The position numbers and the translations under genes were made by a program. 64,000 nucleotides of DNA from Methanosarcina sp. KYL-1 (lineage in GTDB: Archaea > Halobacteriota > Methanosarcinia > Methanosarcinales > Methanosarcinaceae): assembly GCF_024372725.1 (NCBI RefSeq), contig NZ_VOUA01000001.1:1-64000 (forward strand), in the 5' to 3' direction. Of this stretch, positions 1-7,896 are shown one piece after another (position 1 is the stretch's first letter; every line of letters begins with the position of its first letter). The notes under the pieces were generated by a model. That model saw nothing but the letters and a program-made list of their open reading frames with translations. It did not search any database and had not been told where the DNA came from.

Positions 1-140
1 AGGGTACATAAAACAGGGTACATAAAACAGGGTACATAAAACAGGGTACATAAAACAGGGTACATAAAACAGGGTACATAAAACAGGGTACATAAAACAG
101 GGTACATAAAACAGGGTACATAAAACAGGGTACATAAAAC
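1..140. repeat. 14-bp tandem repeat, 10 copies
   Basis: Ten perfect head-to-tail copies of AGGGTACATAAAAC start at the first base, so the array may extend beyond the window. Each copy contains GTAC. The next 150 bp up to the DRG stop codon hold no gene that I can see. Confidence 0.95.
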
Positions 141-293
141 AAGGGGAAATAGTTCAGGACCGGTAAAAATTAGGATAAGATGACTGTCCTGTCAGCAAGA
201 TAATTGTCAGGATCTGACTAAAAATCGGGATGCGGAAATTTCAGGTCTTCCCTTTTCTTTTTTCCTTCCCCTTTTCCGCTTCCTTTTCTTATT

Positions 294-1388
294 TTATTTC
301 TGGATGATAATGGTAAGGATGTCTTCGTCCTGCATCACGTGTTCGAGCCCTACTCTCTGCCCGGGGTGCTTTGCGGACGTGCCCCAGACCTGAGCATAGC
401 GGAATTTCCTGCGGAAATCGCGGTGCAGGCGGTCACAGATCTGGCCGATGTTGGTCCTGCTCATGACTATCAGGGGTTCTTCCATGTCTGCGGGCTGGCC
501 CTGGGGTTTTAAGTAGACCCGGATAAAGCCCAGGCAGTCATAGATCTCGTCTTTGAGGGTCTCGATATTGATCCCCTGGTGGGCTGAGATGAAGATCGAG
601 TCCGGGTAAATCTCTTTGCATTCCTTGATCAGCTGGGGGTAGGCCAGGTCAACCTTGTTGACTGCGATAAGGGAGCGGACGTAGCTCCGGTTGCCCAGGA
701 CGACGTCGATCAGCTGGTCTACGGAGATGTTTTCCCTTATCAGGACGTGGGCGTTGTGGATCTTATACTCGTCAAGCACGGCCTTGATGGTTTCTTCGTC
801 CAGGTCGAGCTCGATTGTTGTGTTGATCTCTACCCCTCCCCTGTCCTTTCTTTTGATCACGACATCAGGGGGAACTTCATCCACGCGGATTCCTGCCTGG
901 TAAAGTTCGTCCATAAGCACATCGTAGTGCTTGGGCTGGAAAACATCAAGCAAAAAGATGACCATGTCGGAGTTCCGGATAACCGAAATGACTTCTTTCC
1001 CTCTGCCTCGCCCGGAAGACGCACCCTTGACGAGCCCGGGAACATCCAGGAACTGGATCGTTGCACCCTTGTGTTCCAGCACTCCGGGGACAACGGTAAG
1101 GGTGGTGAATTCGTATGCTCCGACTTCAGATTTGGCGTCTGTGAGTTTGTTCAGGAGAGTGGATTTTCCGACTGAAGGGAAGCCTACGAGGGTTACGGTC
1201 CCGTCTCCGGACTTCCTGACCGAGTACCCTTCTCCTCCACCTTTCGAGGACGCCTTCTTCTCTACTTCGTCCCGCAGGCGTGCGATTTTGGCTTTAAGCC
1301 TGCCGATGTGGTGGGAAGTTGCCTTGTTATACTGGGTCTTTCGGATTTCGTCTTCTATTTCCTGTATTTGCTCCTGTATGCTGCTCAT
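294..1388 (-). CDS. DRG-family GTP-binding protein (Obg/DRG superfamily)
   Basis: A 364-residue GTPase of the archaeal/eukaryotic DRG family, thought to act with ribosomes or translation. A charged N-terminal helical region (about 1-60) leads into a G domain with the G1 loop GFPSVGKST (about 69-77), the G3 motif DVPGL and the G4 motif NKVD. A C-terminal TGS-type beta domain (about 290-364) ends in DILTIIIQK. Length and domain order match full-length archaeal DRG. The ATG start gives MSSIQEQ, and the stop is TAA. It stands alone downstream of moeA on the same strand, with a 350-bp spacer that probably holds its own promoter. The exact cellular role is not known from sequence. Confidence 0.95.
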   Translation of the reverse strand: MSSIQEQIQEIEDEIRKTQYNKATSHHIGRLKAKIARLRDEVEKKASSKGGGEGYSVRKSGDGTVTLVGFPSVGKSTLLNKLTDAKSEVGAYEFTTLTVVPGVLEHKGATIQFLDVPGLVKGASSGRGRGKEVISVIRNSDMVIFLLDVFQPKHYDVLMDELYQAGIRVDEVPPDVVIKRKDRGGVEINTTIELDLDEETIKAVLDEYKIHNAHVLIRENISVDQLIDVVLGNRSYVRSLIAVNKVDLAYPQLIKECKEIYPDSIFISAHQGINIETLKDEIYDCLGFIRVYLKPQGQPADMEEPLIVMSRTNIGQICDRLHRDFRRKFRYAQVWGTSAKHPGQRVGLEHVMQDEDILTIIIQK

Positions 1389-1743
1389 CTGGAACCTGCC
1401 GACTTCGAGACTGAAGAAATGATAATAATAGTTGAAAAACGAAACCGCCTATAAGCGGTCTCTACAAACCCTTTTTGATCCAAAACAGATCCTTAATCCG
1501 GATTTTTTATCCTGAATAGTTGGATGAAATATATATAGCTATGGAATAATCCCGCGTTTCTATTTCAATTTATATTACTTAATAAATATAATAGTATTTA
1601 AACATTATTGGTGCCCTGCAGGTTCTGCCGGAAATTTACTCTTTCCAGGCTTCCTGTCGGGCCCCGGGCCGCGAAAAATGTCTGCTCGGGGGCTGTAAAA
1701 CCCCCTTTTGCATTAAAAAATTAAAATATGCGGGAAACCCGGT
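1389..1743. other. Spacer with DRG promoter region and G5/C5 hairpin
   Basis: No gene seen. AT-rich sequence at about 1525-1605 includes TATATATA-like and TTTAAA stretches suited to a minus-strand promoter for the DRG gene. A short hairpin at 1688-1705 (GGGGG stem, 8-nt loop, CCCCC), next to TTTT on one side and an A/T-rich run on the other, lies just after moeA and could help end transcription. Both assignments are inference. Confidence 0.4.
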
Positions 1744-3654
1744 TTAATCGGCCTCAATAATTTCCCCGGTCTTCTCATACACCCGCGTCCCTGTCGGCAG
1801 TTTCGATGCGAACTCTTCGGAAACCAGGGCCTCAAGGAACTTCCTTATCTCTGGGATGTCCAGCAGTTCTTTTCGGACCAGGAAATCATATTCTTCTTCT
1901 GCGATTTTTATGAACTTCAGGCCGTTTCTTTCGGCACAGGTCCGGGCACCTACGCCTGCTTCTGCCTTTCCTGATAAGACCGCCTCGCAGACCGCAAGCT
2001 CCGATTTTGCTCCCGAGTCATAACCCGGGATTGAGCCCGCAAGTTCTTTCTTGCTTATTCCCCGGGTTCCAGCCAGTTCCGTGAGCTTGAGGTCAAGAAG
2101 TGCCCTCATGCCCGAGCCCAGGTTCCGGTTGATGAGGCGTTTTCCAGGAAGGGCTTCCAGTCCGGAAACCGGGCTGTCATGAGGGACAAGCAGCCCCACT
2201 TCCCGGAGGTAGCCTTTGACGAGCACTGCGCCGGAAAGCCCCATACTCTCGATTACCGGAAGGTTGTATTCACCTTCGGAAGAAGGCATGTTCACTCCGG
2301 CAATATCGGCGGTGCCTGCGGCAATTGCACTGAAGCCTCCGCTTGAGCCCGTGTTCAGGACCCTGAACCGAAGCCCGCTCAGGTCTTCCAGCAGGTCAAG
2401 GCAGGGGCAGGGGTCTCCGGCTATCAAAAGGTCCGGCTTTTCAACGTCCCCGAAAAGGGTAACTTCCACCGGAGTCCCGGCTTCGATGAACTCGGTTTCG
2501 GGTGGGATTTCGATAAAGCCGTCTGCTCCTGCAAGGGAGGTAATGGCCCCCGAACCCCTGTCTGCCGGGTACGCCCTGCCTCTTACGAGGCCTACGGGAA
2601 GGAGCTGCTGGCGTCCTTCCGAGCGGAAGTCCGTGCCAATTATTCCGTTTTCGGTCTTTTTGAGCCCGGTTTCGGCCCCCAGGGCTTTTCGGAGAAGGGG
2701 GGCAACGAATTCGTCAAAGATCATAAGGGCTGAAGTCGGGTTTCCCGGAAGCCCGATTATTGGGACCCCCCGGATGATGCCTATAATCACGGGTTTCCCT
2801 GGCTTGATGTTTATCCCGTGGGCAAGGGTTTCCCCCATTTCATCAATCAGCCTGTACATTACATCCCCGGCTCCGGATGACGTGCTGCCCGAGGTAAGGA
2901 CCAGGGCGCATTCTGAGACAGCGGTTTCGAGTACCTTTCTCATGGAGGTTTCATCGTCTTTTACGATGCCGTAAAGCACGGGTGAGGCCCCGCATTCCTG
3001 CACCCCTGCATATAATGTGTACGAGTTTGCGTCATAGATCTGCCCGAATGCCAGTTTCTCTCCGGGATTCACTAGCTCGTCCCCAGTCGAGAGGATCCCT
3101 GCGGGCAGCTTAAGGACAGGGACTTCTTTTTTCCCTATGGAAGCCAGGACTCCGATTTCCCGGGTCCCCAGTTTTCTCCCCCTCCTGAGCACCCTTTCCC
3201 CTTTAAGGATGTCTGACCCGGCTTTCATGATATTTTCGCCCACTGTCACAGGCCTGGTGATAAATACCTCCCCGCCTTCTTCCGAGCTGTACTCTACCAT
3301 CACCACAGCATCAGCTCCTTCGGGGACCGGGGCACCGGTTGCGATTTCCACGGCTTCTCCTGCCTGTACGGCGTATTTTGCGCCCGAGCCAGCGGGGATG
3401 TTCCCGAGCAGCCTGAGCCTTATAGGTTCGGTCTCGCTGCAGGCATAGGTGTCGCTGGCCTTTACGGCATAGCCGTCCATCACTGCTCTTGAGAAGGAAG
3501 GGACGGAAATCCCGGCAACGATGTCTTCTGAAAGGGTTTTTCCCCGGGCGTCTTCAAGGGGTGCAATTTCGGTTCCGGGATTGACCTGAAGGCCGCCTAT
3601 TATTCTCCGCGCCTCCTCAACAGAGACAAGTTTCCGAAATTCTTTGCGTTTCAT
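1744..3654 (-). CDS. moeA: Molybdopterin molybdenumtransferase MoeA fused to a C-terminal binding-protein-like domain
   Basis: MoeA inserts molybdate or tungstate into adenylated molybdopterin in the cytoplasm. The first ~400 residues are MoeA, with AVMDGYAVKA, the TGAPVPEGADAVVMVE block and the MPT-binding region ending in GLPGNPTSAL. The last ~220 residues (from about DLLIAGDPCPCLDLL) resemble the periplasmic-binding-protein/LysR-substrate fold found on some archaeal MoeA proteins, and may sense oxyanion. At 636 residues it is well over the ~400 of plain MoeA. I chose the ATG at 3654; the only codon further up is a TTG three codons earlier. No other Mo-cofactor gene is adjacent. Confidence 0.92.
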   Translation of the reverse strand: MKRKEFRKLVSVEEARRIIGGLQVNPGTEIAPLEDARGKTLSEDIVAGISVPSFSRAVMDGYAVKASDTYACSETEPIRLRLLGNIPAGSGAKYAVQAGEAVEIATGAPVPEGADAVVMVEYSSEEGGEVFITRPVTVGENIMKAGSDILKGERVLRRGRKLGTREIGVLASIGKKEVPVLKLPAGILSTGDELVNPGEKLAFGQIYDANSYTLYAGVQECGASPVLYGIVKDDETSMRKVLETAVSECALVLTSGSTSSGAGDVMYRLIDEMGETLAHGINIKPGKPVIIGIIRGVPIIGLPGNPTSALMIFDEFVAPLLRKALGAETGLKKTENGIIGTDFRSEGRQQLLPVGLVRGRAYPADRGSGAITSLAGADGFIEIPPETEFIEAGTPVEVTLFGDVEKPDLLIAGDPCPCLDLLEDLSGLRFRVLNTGSSGGFSAIAAGTADIAGVNMPSSEGEYNLPVIESMGLSGAVLVKGYLREVGLLVPHDSPVSGLEALPGKRLINRNLGSGMRALLDLKLTELAGTRGISKKELAGSIPGYDSGAKSELAVCEAVLSGKAEAGVGARTCAERNGLKFIKIAEEEYDFLVRKELLDIPEIRKFLEALVSEEFASKLPTGTRVYEKTGEIIEAD

Positions 3655-3808
3655 GTGACTCAAATCCTACTTTATCCGTTTTTCAGATGAATGTTTTACT
3701 TTAATATCGTTTCCCGGCCCATTTCATGTTTTTCACGGCCTGCTTCTGAACCGGCCTGCCTCTGGACAAGTTAACAATGGTGAAATAAATAGCTCAAAAA
3801 TGAACATA

Positions 3809-3952
3809 GAAATGAGCAGGGAAATGAGCAGGGAAATGAGCAGGGAAATGAACAGGGAAATGAGCAGGGAAATAAGCAGGGAAATAGGCAGGGAAATAAG
3901 CAGGGAAATAAGCAGGGAAATAAGCAGGGAAATAAGCAGGGAAATGAACCGG
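3809..3952. repeat. 12-bp tandem repeat, 12 copies
   Basis: Twelve copies of GAAATGAGCAGG with single-base variants (GAAATAAGCAGG, GAAATGAACAGG) between moeA and ilvE. A 75-codon minus-strand frame of Ile-Ser-Leu-Leu repeats is just the array translated; I do not call it a gene. Confidence 0.95.
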
Positions 3953-4065
3953 GATCTCATATAAACAAGTTAAAAAAGTTCAATAATGGCTAAAAAGAGA
4001 GTGCAGCGGGAAAAATCCCGCCATCTATTTGTTTTTTTCTTTTACCCTGTTTGGGGCCTGCCCGT

Positions 4066-4944
4066 TTATTTGTAGATGGGGGTCCCGGAGTTCTGGGTGA
4101 TTTTCTCGAAAGCCTCAACCATTTTTCCGGTGAGAGGTCCGGGCTTGCCTGTGCCGATGAGCCTTCCGTCGAGCTTGGTCAGGGGAGCGGATTCGGCTGC
4201 TGTCCCTGTGACGAAGATTTCGTCGGCGGTGTAGAGGTCAAAGAGGCCGAGGTTTGCTTCGATTGTCCTGTAACCCATCTCGTCCAGGAGTTCGATTGCA
4301 GTTGCCCTGGTGATGCCTTTTAAGTTGCTGATGGTATAGGGAGTCAGGACCTGGTTGTTCTTGACGATGAAGATGTTGTCTCCCGAGCCTTCGCAGACAA
4401 AGCCGTTCTGGTCCAGGAAGATGGCTTCGTCGCCTCCCTTCTCATTGGCCTCGATCTTTGCCAGGATGTTGTTGAGGTAGTTTAAGGACTTGATGTTCGG
4501 GGACAGGGCATCGGGAGCATTTCTCCGGACGCAGACGCTGACTCCGGTGAGCCCGACTTCGTAGAGGTCGCCGTACATGGCGCCCCAGCCCTGGGCGATA
4601 ACAACCACGCTGGGCTTTTCACACTTGCGTGGGTCAAGCCCGAGGTCTCCGACCCCTCTTGAGACGATGGGGCGGATATAGGCGTCCCTGAGGTTGTTTT
4701 TCCTGAGGGTCTCAAGGATTACCTCGCTCATCTCTTCTTTTGAGAGAGGGATCTCCATTGCAATTGCCTTTGCCGAATCATAAAGCCTGTCAACGTGTTC
4801 CTTTAACTTGAAGACACGCCCGTTGTAGGCCCTTATACCCTCGAAAACGCCGTCGCCGTAGAGGAAGCCGTGGTCATAAACCGAAACTTTGGCTTCAGTC
4901 TTGGGGACAAATTCCCCATTTAAGTAAATCAGTAACTCACTCAT
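4066..4944 (-). CDS. ilvE: Branched-chain amino acid aminotransferase (class IV)
   Basis: A PLP-dependent fold-type IV aminotransferase interconverting Leu/Ile/Val and their 2-oxoacids with glutamate/2-oxoglutarate, in the cytoplasm. Its 292 residues are the usual length. The pattern YLNGEFVP, then [20 protein letters not shown], then the catalytic-lysine region [13 protein letters not shown] and the cofactor phosphate-binding segments near [13 protein letters not shown] and GTAAE all fit IlvE. The start [10 protein letters not shown] is standard. It is monocistronic by spacing. The 420-bp upstream region carries a pair of near-identical 20-bp direct repeats (separate entry). D-amino-acid transaminase is a related alternative, but the sequence reads as typical archaeal IlvE. 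Confidence 0.95.
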   Translation of the reverse strand: MSELLIYLNGEFVPKTEAKVSVYDHGFLYGDGVFEGIRAYNGRVFKLKEHVDRLYDSAKAIAMEIPLSKEEMSEVILETLRKNNLRDAYIRPIVSRGVGDLGLDPRKCEKPSVVVIAQGWGAMYGDLYEVGLTGVSVCVRRNAPDALSPNIKSLNYLNNILAKIEANEKGGDEAIFLDQNGFVCEGSGDNIFIVKNNQVLTPYTISNLKGITRATAIELLDEMGYRTIEANLGLFDLYTADEIFVTGTAAESAPLTKLDGRLIGTGKPGPLTGKMVEAFEKITQNSGTPIYK

Positions 4945-4985
4945 TTGCGAACCATCCTCTTGAAGTTTTACTACCTTTGGGGGTT

Positions 4986-5045
4986 AATTTACAGCGCACT
5001 TCTGTCTGCCGCCCGGTGGGGCGACAATTTACAGTGTACCTCTGT
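4986..5045. promoter_or_regulatory. Two 20-bp direct repeats, 40-bp period, upstream of ilvE
   Basis: The blocks at 4986-5005 and 5026-5045 both read AATTTACAG-N-G-N-AC-N-TCTGT (17 of 20 identical) and start exactly 40 bp apart, 42 to 101 bp before the ilvE start. Equal phasing over about four helical turns suggests tandem binding sites for a regulator. The regulator is unknown and the function is inference. Confidence 0.4.
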
Positions 5046-5366
5046 ATAGTGTATTTTCCTTGATGTTTTCAATCCAATATAATCTTTGATGTATAACCTC
5101 AATAGCCCATTTCCGTTTTTCACGCATTAGCAGTCTGTAGAGCTCTATACGGAACTCTAAGGAAACTCTAAGCCTTTGGGAAGATCCCATACTGATAAAT
5201 TATTGAGGAAGATCCCGGATAATATCGGGAAGATACTGAATATATATTACAATTCCGCTTCTACATAAATATTTTAAGATTTTTTACAACTCTCCTGAAC
5301 ATTTTCATACAAAAAGCTTTTATCTTAAAAGGCTCATTTCGTATTCCGCAGTAGGATAATCAAAGT

Positions 5367-5441
5367 GGGCTCGTGGCTTAGCCAGGATATAGCGCTGGGC
5401 TTCTAACCCAGACGTCGGGGGTTCAAATCCCTTCGAGCCCG
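5367..5441 (+). tRNA. tRNA-Arg (anticodon TCT)
   Basis: The acceptor stem GGGCTCG pairs with CGAGCCC, followed by discriminator G. The anticodon stem is CTGGG/CCCAG with loop CTTCTAA, giving anticodon TCT. The T-loop is TTCAAAT. CCA is not encoded and no intron is seen. It reads AGA codons. The AT-rich stretch ahead supplies a likely TATA box. Confidence 0.95.
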
Positions 5442-5799
5442 CTTTATTCCTTTTCAGCTTATTTCTCTCTACTTTTACCCGATTCTTTTACCCAATTCTT
5501 ATCCTGTTCAATGTTCAGTATTTTCTTATCATTTTTGACATCTTTTCTTTCAAGTTCTTTTTTTCGTTACCTGACCCTCTCATAATGCCGTTTTTTTCCG
5601 TTTTTACTTTGAAAATACGGATTAAACCGGGAAAGGAGGCAGAAAAATAAGCAAGTACAAGAGAACTAAAATAAGTACAAGGTAATTAAAATATAAGGTA
5701 ATTAAAATACCAGAGAATTAAAATAAAAAAGAAGGTTTGGGACTCAGGAAAACCCTGATAATTCCCTTTATTTTTAAATTGCAGTTGAATTAATCCGTT
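5442..5799. other. Spacer with degenerate tandem repeats
   Basis: No gene seen. Degenerate direct repeats of the type AGTACAAG-GTAATTAAAATA occupy about 5650-5735, between the tRNA and the convergent PspC gene. Confidence 0.5.
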
Positions 5800-6453
5800 T
5801 CAGTTATCCCTGTTCTTAAGCAGCAGCCAGGCCCCGCCAAGGATCAGGATTACAGGCAGGAACAATTCATCAAGCCACCTGAACCTCCAGAATATGCCTG
5901 TCCTGTCAAGCAGCAGGTAAGCGCCCACGATAAGTAAAATCGAACCCAGGAGACGGTTGCGGTCTGACTTTTCCCTTATGCCGCCGCCGGCCTGCTTGAG
6001 TTCCTCATGCAGTCCGTTAAGGTTGCTGGTAACGGTTTCTTTTGGAGTCATCTCCACGCTGTCTTCCGTGGGCATGATTACGGCCAGGATTATGTAAATG
6101 ACCAGCCCTACCCCGTCTATGAGAGTAAGGGCCACGAAGGCAAGCCTCACCAGTGTCGGGTCTATCCCTAAGTATTCCCCAAGTCCGCCGCAGACCCCAA
6201 AGAGCATGCGGTTGCTTTTGCTTTTTGTCAGGCGCTTCTTCATGGTGTAGGCGGTGCGCCTCTCTCCTTCGTTTTTCTCTTCTGTCCTTTTTTCTTCGGT
6301 TCCTTCTTCAGCCTCTTCTTCTGTTCCTTTCCTGCTTTCTCTTTCGTTTTCTTTCCAGGGCTCTTTTCCGGTTTCTGCCTCAGGTCTCCCCGGGGCTTCG
6401 GAGATGTCTTCTTCTACTCCCTTTCTGTCCTGGGAGTCGGGATTTTCCTGCAT
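5800..6453 (-). CDS. PspC-domain membrane protein with acidic N-terminal extension
   Basis: A 217-residue membrane protein. Residues 1-70 are charged and low in complexity (Glu/Lys/Arg-rich). A PspC domain follows at about 71-130, with the hallmark LFGVCGGLGEYLGIDPTLVR and one hydrophobic helix. A 35-residue linker leads to two further hydrophobic helices at the C-terminus (LLGSILLIVGAYLLL and FLPVILILGGAWLLL). In bacteria PspC belongs to envelope-stress systems; the archaeal role is unknown. It is paralogous to the interrupted gene at 7064-7849 and is the intact template for reading that one. It starts at ATG (MQENPD), as does the paralogue, and ends at TGA. Confidence 0.85.
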   Translation of the reverse strand: MQENPDSQDRKGVEEDISEAPGRPEAETGKEPWKENERESRKGTEEEAEEGTEEKRTEEKNEGERRTAYTMKKRLTKSKSNRMLFGVCGGLGEYLGIDPTLVRLAFVALTLIDGVGLVIYIILAVIMPTEDSVEMTPKETVTSNLNGLHEELKQAGGGIREKSDRNRLLGSILLIVGAYLLLDRTGIFWRFRWLDELFLPVILILGGAWLLLKNRDN

Positions 6454-6802
6454 ACTGAGAATTCCTTTCCTGCGGATTTATATTATTTGGTTTCCTTTCC
6501 ACATTTTTCATTATTTTATACTATTTTTTCCACAGTCTTTTTCAATCTTTTTGAAGTTCTGGGGTATATATAATAAACCATTTTTGGATTTCTTTTTACA
6601 TTTCTCTTCACTTTTTGAGTTCCTTCATTATGGCCGGGAAGCTTTTCGGGAATCTTAACGGTGCAGGTTGGGGTTGGATTAGAGTTGGAAGGGTAGCTTG
6701 CAGAGGCTAACTGCCGTATCAAAAAGAAGTTAGGCTGAATTGTCAGTTGGCTGAATGGTCGGAATTGAAAGGATGGGAAATAAAATGTTGCAAAAAAAGT
6801 AT
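6454..6802. other. Upstream region of the first PspC gene
   Basis: No convincing gene. AT-rich sequence just above 6454 is the likely PspC promoter region. Short frames on both strands have no coding features. Confidence 0.4.
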
Positions 6803-6991
6803 CTATTCAGCGTACCAAAAATCAGTCGATTGATGCTGATTTTGAGGTTTCAAAAACATAGAATTACCAACTTACGTAAAACCGAAAAACACAATCAATA
6901 GCCGACAATTATATAAAATAAGGCAAGATGATTTTGCCCGTTTTACATTTAGGAGGATGTCTATTGATGTTGTTTTTCATACGCTGAATAG
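6803..6991. mobile_element. 189-bp element with 12-bp perfect terminal inverted repeats (MITE-like)
   Basis: CTATTCAGCGTA (6803-6814) is the exact reverse complement of TACGCTGAATAG (6980-6991), and similarity continues inward for roughly 15 more bases on each side. The interior codes for nothing recognisable but has more self-complementarity, such as GGCAAGATGATTTTGCC and an ATCAATAG/CTATTGAT pair. This is the form of a non-autonomous miniature transposable element. No clear target-site duplication is visible and no transposase is nearby. Confidence 0.45.
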
Positions 6992-7063
6992 TTCCCAAAA
7001 AACAATGAAATAAATTTTTCGAGATATGAAGGGTTCGGGAATCTCCGAAAACCTCCTCTCTTT

Positions 7064-7279
7064 TCACTTCCGGTTTTTGTAGAGTAGCCAGGCTCCTCCG
7101 AGGATGAAGATTACGGGAAAGAAGAATTGTTTGAGCCACCAGAATACTGTGTAATCGCTCAGTTCGTTCAGCACGAGGTAAATGCCGGTGATAATTATGA
7201 TCATACCAAGAATCTTTTCGCGCTCCACCCGGTCTATTTTTTCTTCCCCTCCGGGCTTCTCTGCCTGTTCGGACCCCAT
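7064..7279 (-). CDS. C-terminal membrane segment of the second PspC protein, in frame after UAG
   Basis: Seventy-one codons starting with ATG directly after the UAG that ends the PspC frame, in the same reading frame. It encodes a charged linker and two hydrophobic helices (ILGMIIIITGIYLVLNEL and FFPVIFILGGAWLLYKNR) that line up with the C-terminus of the intact 217-residue paralogue. No Shine-Dalgarno sequence precedes its ATG; the preceding bases encode MSKE and are purine-rich but lack GGAGG or GGTG. It may be translated only as a continuation (UAG read-through or pyrrolysine) or by reinitiation. It ends at TGA. Confidence 0.6.
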   Translation of the reverse strand: MGSEQAEKPGGEEKIDRVEREKILGMIIIITGIYLVLNELSDYTVFWWLKQFFFPVIFILGGAWLLYKNRK

Positions 7280-7282
7280 CTA
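7280..7282 (-). other. In-frame UAG between PspC and its C-terminal segment
   Basis: The complement of CTA at 7280-7282 is TAG. It separates two same-frame open stretches that together match a full-length PspC paralogue. In Methanosarcina UAG can encode pyrrolysine. Only one other gene in this window (DUF99) ends in UAG; the other genes I checked end in TAA or TGA. Confidence 0.7.
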
Positions 7283-7849
7283 TTCTTTGCTCATCTCAAT
7301 GCCGCTTTCCGAAGGCATGATGACGGCAAGTATGATGTAGATGACAATCCCTATCCCGTTTAGAAGAGCAAGGAGCACGAAAGCAAGCCTGACAAGTGTC
7401 GGGTCTATCCCGAAGTACTCTCCGAGCCCCCCGCAGACGCCAAAGAGTATTTTGTTGCTTTTGCTCTTTGTCAGGCGGCGTTTCATGGTGTAGGTGGTAC
7501 GTTCTTCTTTAGCCTCTTCGGCTCCCCACACTCTTTCTTTAGCTCCTTCAGCCCCCTCTTTTGCTTCTTCAGCTGCTTCTTTTACTTCTTCGGCCGCCAC
7601 TTTTGCTTCTTCAGCCGCCTCCTTTGCCGCAACTATCTCTTCTTCGGGCAGCCTTCCTCCTATAACTTTTTCTTCCCCTGCAGCCTTTTCCATTGCTTCT
7701 TCTGCAGCTTCTTTTGCAGTTTCCACCTCAGCTTTTACCTCTACTTCTTTCTCCACCTTTTTTCCGACTCCTTCTTCAGGCTCCGGGGCGGTTTTGGAGG
7801 TACCTGCTTCCACGTCCTTTTTTTCAATTGGATCGGGATTTTCCTGCAT
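7280..7849 (-). CDS. PspC-domain membrane protein with long Ala/Glu-rich N-terminus (ends at UAG)
   Basis: A 189-codon frame. Residues 1-115 are an Ala/Glu/Lys-rich region with heptad-like EAAEEAK repeats, probably a long helix or coiled coil. The PspC domain follows (LFGVCGGLGEYFGIDPTLVR) with one hydrophobic helix, then a short tail ending EMSKE and UAG. The paralogue continues at this point (EMTPKE) into a linker and two more helices, so the full product is plausibly 261 residues through the UAG. The start MQENPD is shared with the paralogue. Alternatively, the UAG is a nonsense mutation that truncated the gene. Confidence 0.8.
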   Translation of the reverse strand: MQENPDPIEKKDVEAGTSKTAPEPEEGVGKKVEKEVEVKAEVETAKEAAEEAMEKAAGEEKVIGGRLPEEEIVAAKEAAEEAKVAAEEVKEAAEEAKEGAEGAKERVWGAEEAKEERTTYTMKRRLTKSKSNKILFGVCGGLGEYFGIDPTLVRLAFVLLALLNGIGIVIYIILAVIMPSESGIEMSKE

Positions 7850-7896
7850 ACAGGTAATTCAATTTCAGCGAATTTATATTATTCGTATATATTTTT

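Noticed and set aside
1-140. CRISPR array
   Set aside because: The 14-bp units are contiguous with no spacers; the same holds for the other arrays, and no cas gene is seen.
3733-3960. 75-codon minus-strand frame of Ile-Ser-Leu-Leu repeats
   Set aside because: It is the 12-bp repeat array translated; no promoter or ribosome site.
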